Shown: piece after piece, positions 7,245 through 10,715 of the stretch
How positions within the stretch are numbered: position 1 is the first letter of the stretch
Layout of the letters: every line of letters begins with the position of its first letter
NCBI GenBank assembly: GCA_946803715.1
Contig: CAMPET010000387.1
Coordinates: 34,562 to 45,276, forward strand
Source of the DNA: Beroe ovata
Lineage: Eukaryota > Ctenophora > Nuda > Beroida > Beroidae
Length of the DNA stretch: 10,715 nucleotides
Direction: 5' to 3'
Program-made: the position numbers and the translations under genes
Notes under the pieces: generated by a model
Seen by the model: only the letters and a program-made list of their open reading frames with translations
The model's database searches: none
Told to the model about the DNA's origin: nothing

Positions 7245-10200
7245 CCAGCGGGACTATGTACAAGCAGACAGACGAGGTCGGAAAACGAATAACCGACAGT
7301 CACGAAGCTCGCGGAGCGATCATCCGTCATTCCGGACTAATGAGATAATCAAGCTGAATGTTGGGGGCCGTCTCTTTACAACGAGCAAGAGCACGCTCGT
7401 CTGGATAAACGATACTTTCTTCACAGGTTTGCGATTTCTTTAGTTATTAGTCACCTCAATCATCAAATATAGTCACCTCAATATCAAATGCATATTGTAT
7501 AATACCAACAAATAACTTCTTCGCGCGTCTTCTCACGTCTTCTTATCTCAGGGCTACTGAGCAACAGGATCCCGAGTGTTCTCGATGAAAATGGCGCTTT
7601 CTTCATTGACAGAGACCCTGATCTGTTTTCTGTGATTCTCAACTTTCTGCGGACTAAGAATATCAACTTGGATGGTGTGAACGTGACAAGGTTGCGTACT
7701 ACCTAGATGAGCTTATCGTCGAACAACTTTAAACCTGACCCTGTCTTTGGGAAGCAAATCTGAAATTGATTATCTTATTTTACAGTTTGCTCCACGAAGC
7801 TGAATATTTCGGAATCACGCCCCTCATACGCCGAATATCTGTGTGCGCGTCTCTCGACACGTGCAATTGTGGAGACCTCCTCTTCCACGCGCTCCTTCCC
7901 CCTCCCCCACAATTGACAAGCAGAGAGAACTCACCCGTTGTGTTGAGACGCAGTTACCGGGCGAGAGACTCGAATGGGCTCCAGGTTGGTAATCGGATAG
8001 TGACGTCATCACAGATCATGACGTGGAAGTTGTTGAGCCGTGAATATATTGACTACTGTTGAGACAAGATCCCACATAGGTTCAGCATATCGTTGGCTCT
8101 CACAACTACATAGCTGTGAGCTATCCCTACGCTCTTGCCTGTCACAAACTGGGGGATTTCAGCGAATGGAGGCCCATCTTCACAACAAGACTCGAGTACC
8201 ATGTGGATCTCATGGCATTCAACTCGAGAGTGCCGGTATCTGGACCCAATAGCAAGGAGGTTCGGGCATTGCCTTATTGTCGCAATCGAGATTCAGTGTA
8301 TACAAGTTATAGAGGCCACCATACCCTTCTTATTTCAATCAACAAACTCAAACAAAGAGTTTACATGTATTAAGTATTTGGAGGACTGGAACCACGATTA
8401 TTATTGTTATGCTATTTCTGCAGGTGTTGATTGCAGTGAGCTCTGGTTCCCAGGTTCACCTGTGGAATGTGTCAGACCACTGTGAGGTGGCCAGCTTTGA
8501 TCTGGAGGTTGATGTGGAGACTCTCCTCTTCATTGCTTCCGGTCTCGTGGCCCTGAGTTCCAGGTGAGAACTGTAACAGGTGTAAACAGATGTTAGGTGT
8601 CATTACAAGTGTCAGGTGTCAGTTGTCAGGTATTATCAAGTGTTAGACTGTGTTGCTGGTGTTGGGGGACATGTGTAACTATAACAATTTTGTTCAATGC
8701 TTGTTTTCCAAATCATCTCCTGTCACAGCGGTATAATTGGAGTTTGGAACACAATGACACAAACATGGAAAATACAGCAAGTACAGCCGATCACCAGCTT
8801 CGATGTTGCAGGTAAGAAAACACTCAATACTCATTACGTGTTTTGATTGGTACTCTCCTACCAACCAGACAGTCATTTCCGTTTTTGCACCAAATCTCTG
8901 AATGTAAACAATAAACATGTAAGTTATACCCGCACCTCATGTCTGATATGTACCCACTCTACCCCCCCCCCTCTGTCCACTCCCCCTGTCCACATACGTA
9001 CCACCCACTCTGCCCCCCTGTCCACATATGTACCCACTCTATCCCCTGTCCACATACGTAGCCACTCCACCCCTCCCCCTGTCCACAGGTTGTATGTTGT
9101 TTCTGGGATGTGGGGACGGGTGTATCTACTGTATTGACATGGCCAAGTTCCCTCTCCGTATGAAGGATAACGATCTCCTTGTTAACAAACTGTACTCTGA
9201 CCCTGAGAGGAATAAGGGAATCAGTATAACAGCCATTAGGTACATGAGGAATGACACTTGTGTTATAGTTTGAATTTGAAACTTCGTTAGATACTTTGGG
9301 ATTTTCATGATTCTTCTACCCTACATGGTCACGTCGCCGAATCGATATTGATTATCATTTATCGTCATATTCGTCTTGCTAACCACGTGACAGCGTTTCT
9401 CGAATATTTGATGTCGATTCCTATGTTTCTTATCCCCCTATCCTCAACTTCCCTCCTGTTTCCAGTGTGTATCTGACTCCCAAGCAGTGTATTGGTCAGC
9501 AGTGTGGGGAGTGGATTGAGATAGCGTACGGAACTAACAGGGGAATGGTCCGCATTATCTTCCAACATCCTGAAACCGTGGGACAAGGTGGGAATTTCCT
9601 ACTGGAATATTCGGTAATATTCGGGAATATTGGGGAATATTCGGGAATAGGGAGTCTCATTGTCTCTGCTAATTATATGACCAAAACAGCGATGAATATG
9701 AAGGACTTCCTTCGCGTTGCTCTAAAGTAGGTACTAAACTTTTGACTTTTCATTCCGGTAGGTCCCCAAGTGTTGCAAACATTCAGCATACATCGTGCAG
9801 TGGTGACTCGCGTCATGCTGAGTGAAAATCACCTGATCAGTGTGTGTTCGGAGAGCAACCATGTCCGCAGCTGGACTGTCACCAGGTGAGAGAGACATTG
9901 ACACCAGGTGAGAGACGCATTGACACCAGGTGAGAGACACATTGACACCAGGTGAGAGACACATTGACACCAGATGAGAGATGCATTGACACCAGGTGAG
10001 AGACACATTGACACCAGGTGAGAGACGCATTGACACCAGGTGAGAGACGCATTGACACCAGGTCGTCACGTTTGTTTAAGGATTATTATCTGTTGTTCTG
10101 TCCAGGTTTCGAGGTCGGATACTGACACAGCCCAGCTCCACTCCCCTCGCTTCATTCAACGTGATAGCGCTGGACGAGCCGTTCTGTCCAATGTCCACTA

Positions 10201-10253
10201 ACGGAGTCGGTCCCTATGGAGACAAGGATGACTGGGCAGTGTTCATGCAGAAG
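7156..10253 (+). CDS. KCTD3: KCTD3/SHKBP1-type BTB and WD-repeat protein, 10 exons, 3' end missing
   Basis: Ten exons join in phase: 7156-7426, 7552-7690, 7786-7984, 8086-8259, 8424-8563, 8729-8811, 9089-9239, 9466-9587, 9762-9885 and 10106-10253, giving 517 codons. All introns are GT-AG. A Gly/Tyr/Arg-rich tail (1-62) precedes a BTB/T1 domain: [16 protein letters not shown], then [20 protein letters not shown] and [16 protein letters not shown] (to about 155). A WD-repeat-like region follows from about 204, with [41 protein letters not shown] and [13 protein letters not shown], all hallmarks of human KCTD3 and SHKBP1. KCTD3 is known to bind HCN3 channels and SHKBP1 to bind CIN85; the C-terminal parts used there lie beyond the window. 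The start follows an in-frame TGA. Exon 4 could begin at 8080 instead of 8086. The linker between BTB and WD regions is about 35 residues shorter than in human. It may represent the single ancestor of both vertebrate genes. Confidence 0.92.
8576..8666. repeat. Degenerate CAGGTGT-type short repeats in intron 5
   Basis: Starting about 12 bases after the exon 5 donor, AACAGGTGTAAACAGATGTT is followed by several spaced copies of AGGTGTCA, AAGTGTCA and GTTGTCAGG, then AAGTGTTAG and TGTTGCTGGTGTTGG. The period is irregular, about 7 to 12 bases. Several copies contain CAGGTGT or CAGGTAT, which are weak donor-like sequences. Confidence 0.6.
8950..9088 (+). repeat. CT-rich minisatellite ending in the exon 7 splice acceptor
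   Basis: Units of about 28 to 48 bases begin with GTACCCACTCT-like or GTAGCCACTCC-like text at 8950, 8998, 9030 and 9058. Each ends in CCCCTGTCCACATA or CTGTCCACAT. The last unit ends in CCCTGTCCACAG, which is the acceptor used for exon 7 at 9089. The earlier units have CACATA where the last has CACAG, so only one is a functional-looking acceptor. The array supplies the whole pyrimidine tract. Confidence 0.82.
9604..9650. repeat. 10-bp tandem repeat in intron 8
   Basis: Four consecutive 10-base units read GGAATATTCG, GTAATATTCG, GGAATATTGG and GGAATATTCG (9604-9643). A partial unit, GGAATAG, follows to 9650. The array begins 16 bases after the exon 8 donor, whose own first bases (GTGGGAATTTCC) resemble the unit. 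Confidence 0.9.
9881..10063 (+). repeat. 22-bp minisatellite built from the exon 9 splice donor
   Basis: Eight units with an exact 22-base period begin at 9881, 9903, 9925, 9947, 9969, 9991, 10013 and 10035. A partial ninth unit starts at 10057. The consensus begins ACCAGGTGAGAGACRCATTG. The first unit spans the exon 9/intron 9 junction, so its ACCAG is the end of coding exon 9 and GTGAGA the donor. Seven units keep CAGGTGAGA; the fifth has CAGATGAGA and lacks the GT. The array fills most of the 220-base intron. Long open frames on the opposite strand here only reflect the repeat. Confidence 0.97.
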
Positions 10254-10356
10254 GTGAGATCATGCCGAGTGTTCATACCCGTGTTCCATATCCTATACAT
10301 CGCTGAACATTCTTAATTGTTCTAGAGCGTTCGGAACCTATATTATTCATGTACTC

Positions 10357-10715
10357 TAATGGTCCTTGACCTATGGTAGAAGTTTCAAGTCAATCAGTCG
10401 ATCCGTTTGGGAGCTATCCTCAAATGCTCACTCAAACTGACACGTTTTGGGTGGATAAGGGGTTATGGTGGCCATTAACTCGGGAACCGATCATCGGATT
10501 GACGTGAAATTTCGGTTATCCGAGTTTCTAATGGTCCTTGAGCTATGGTAGAAGTTTCAAGTCAATCGGTCGATCCGTTTGGGAGCTATCCTCAAATGCT
10601 CCCTCAAACTGACTTGTTTTGGGTCGATAAAGGATTATGGCAGCCACTAACTCGGGAACAGATCATCGGATTGACGTATAATTTTGGTTGTCGGAGTTTC
10701 TAATGGTCCTTGAGC
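10357..10715. repeat. 172-bp tandem repeat in intron 10, open at window end
   Basis: Two full units (10357-10528 and 10529-10700) align without gaps with 17 mismatches by my count, about 90% identity. A third unit starts at 10701 and is cut by the window end. Each unit begins TAATGGTCCTTGA and includes AGAAGTTTCAAGTCAATC. All frames I read contain stops, so it is not coding. It could be a local satellite-like expansion or part of a dispersed family. It lies in the intron after exon 10, provided the gene continues. Confidence 0.95.

Noticed and set aside
7766-8252. Separate small genes in the KCTD3-type locus suggested by individual open frames
   Set aside because: These frames are exons 3 and 4 of one spliced gene or shadows of them; the phases join and match one protein family.
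9734-10069. Minus-strand frames with repeated WCQC-type peptides
   Set aside because: The periodic peptide is the translation of the 22-bp intronic minisatellite, and the frames lie opposite proven coding exon 9 and intron 9.

Overview
The window is eukaryotic nuclear DNA, most likely from an invertebrate animal. The evidence is an AT-rich background with many microsatellites, a gene split by at least nine GT-AG introns of about 95 to 280 bp, and two proteins that align along their lengths with human families. The short introns and tight gene spacing would suit a sponge or another early-branching animal, but that is an inference from architecture. The species cannot be read from the sequence.

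Layout. Bases 1-4659 hold no gene I can name. They contain microsatellites, three weak candidate exons on the minus strand (448-531, 679-782, 2930-3104), a promoter-like cluster of CCAAT, CACGTG and TATA motifs (2417-2598), and a CpG-rich island of direct and inverted repeats (about 3640-4270). Bases 4660-6858 are one uninterrupted reading frame for UFL1, the E3 ligase that attaches UFM1 to proteins. After a 297-bp gap, a KCTD3/SHKBP1-type gene (BTB/T1 domain followed by a WD-repeat-like region) starts at 7156 on the same strand. I could place ten exons; all splice phases agree and give 517 codons. The gene runs off the right end, so the C-terminal part is missing.

The most unusual structure is in the introns of the second gene. 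In intron 9 a 22-bp minisatellite repeats the exon 9 splice donor itself (8 units). In intron 6 the acceptor is the last unit of a CT-rich repeat. Introns 5 and 8 carry short repeats next to their donors, and intron 10 opens a tandem array with an exact 172-bp period.

The two genes have no known joint function: UFL1 acts in UFMylation at the ER, while KCTD3/SHKBP1 proteins are cytoplasmic BTB adaptors. Their closeness looks like compact gene packing. I found no evidence of a novel multi-gene system, mobile-element protein, RNA gene or CRISPR array.
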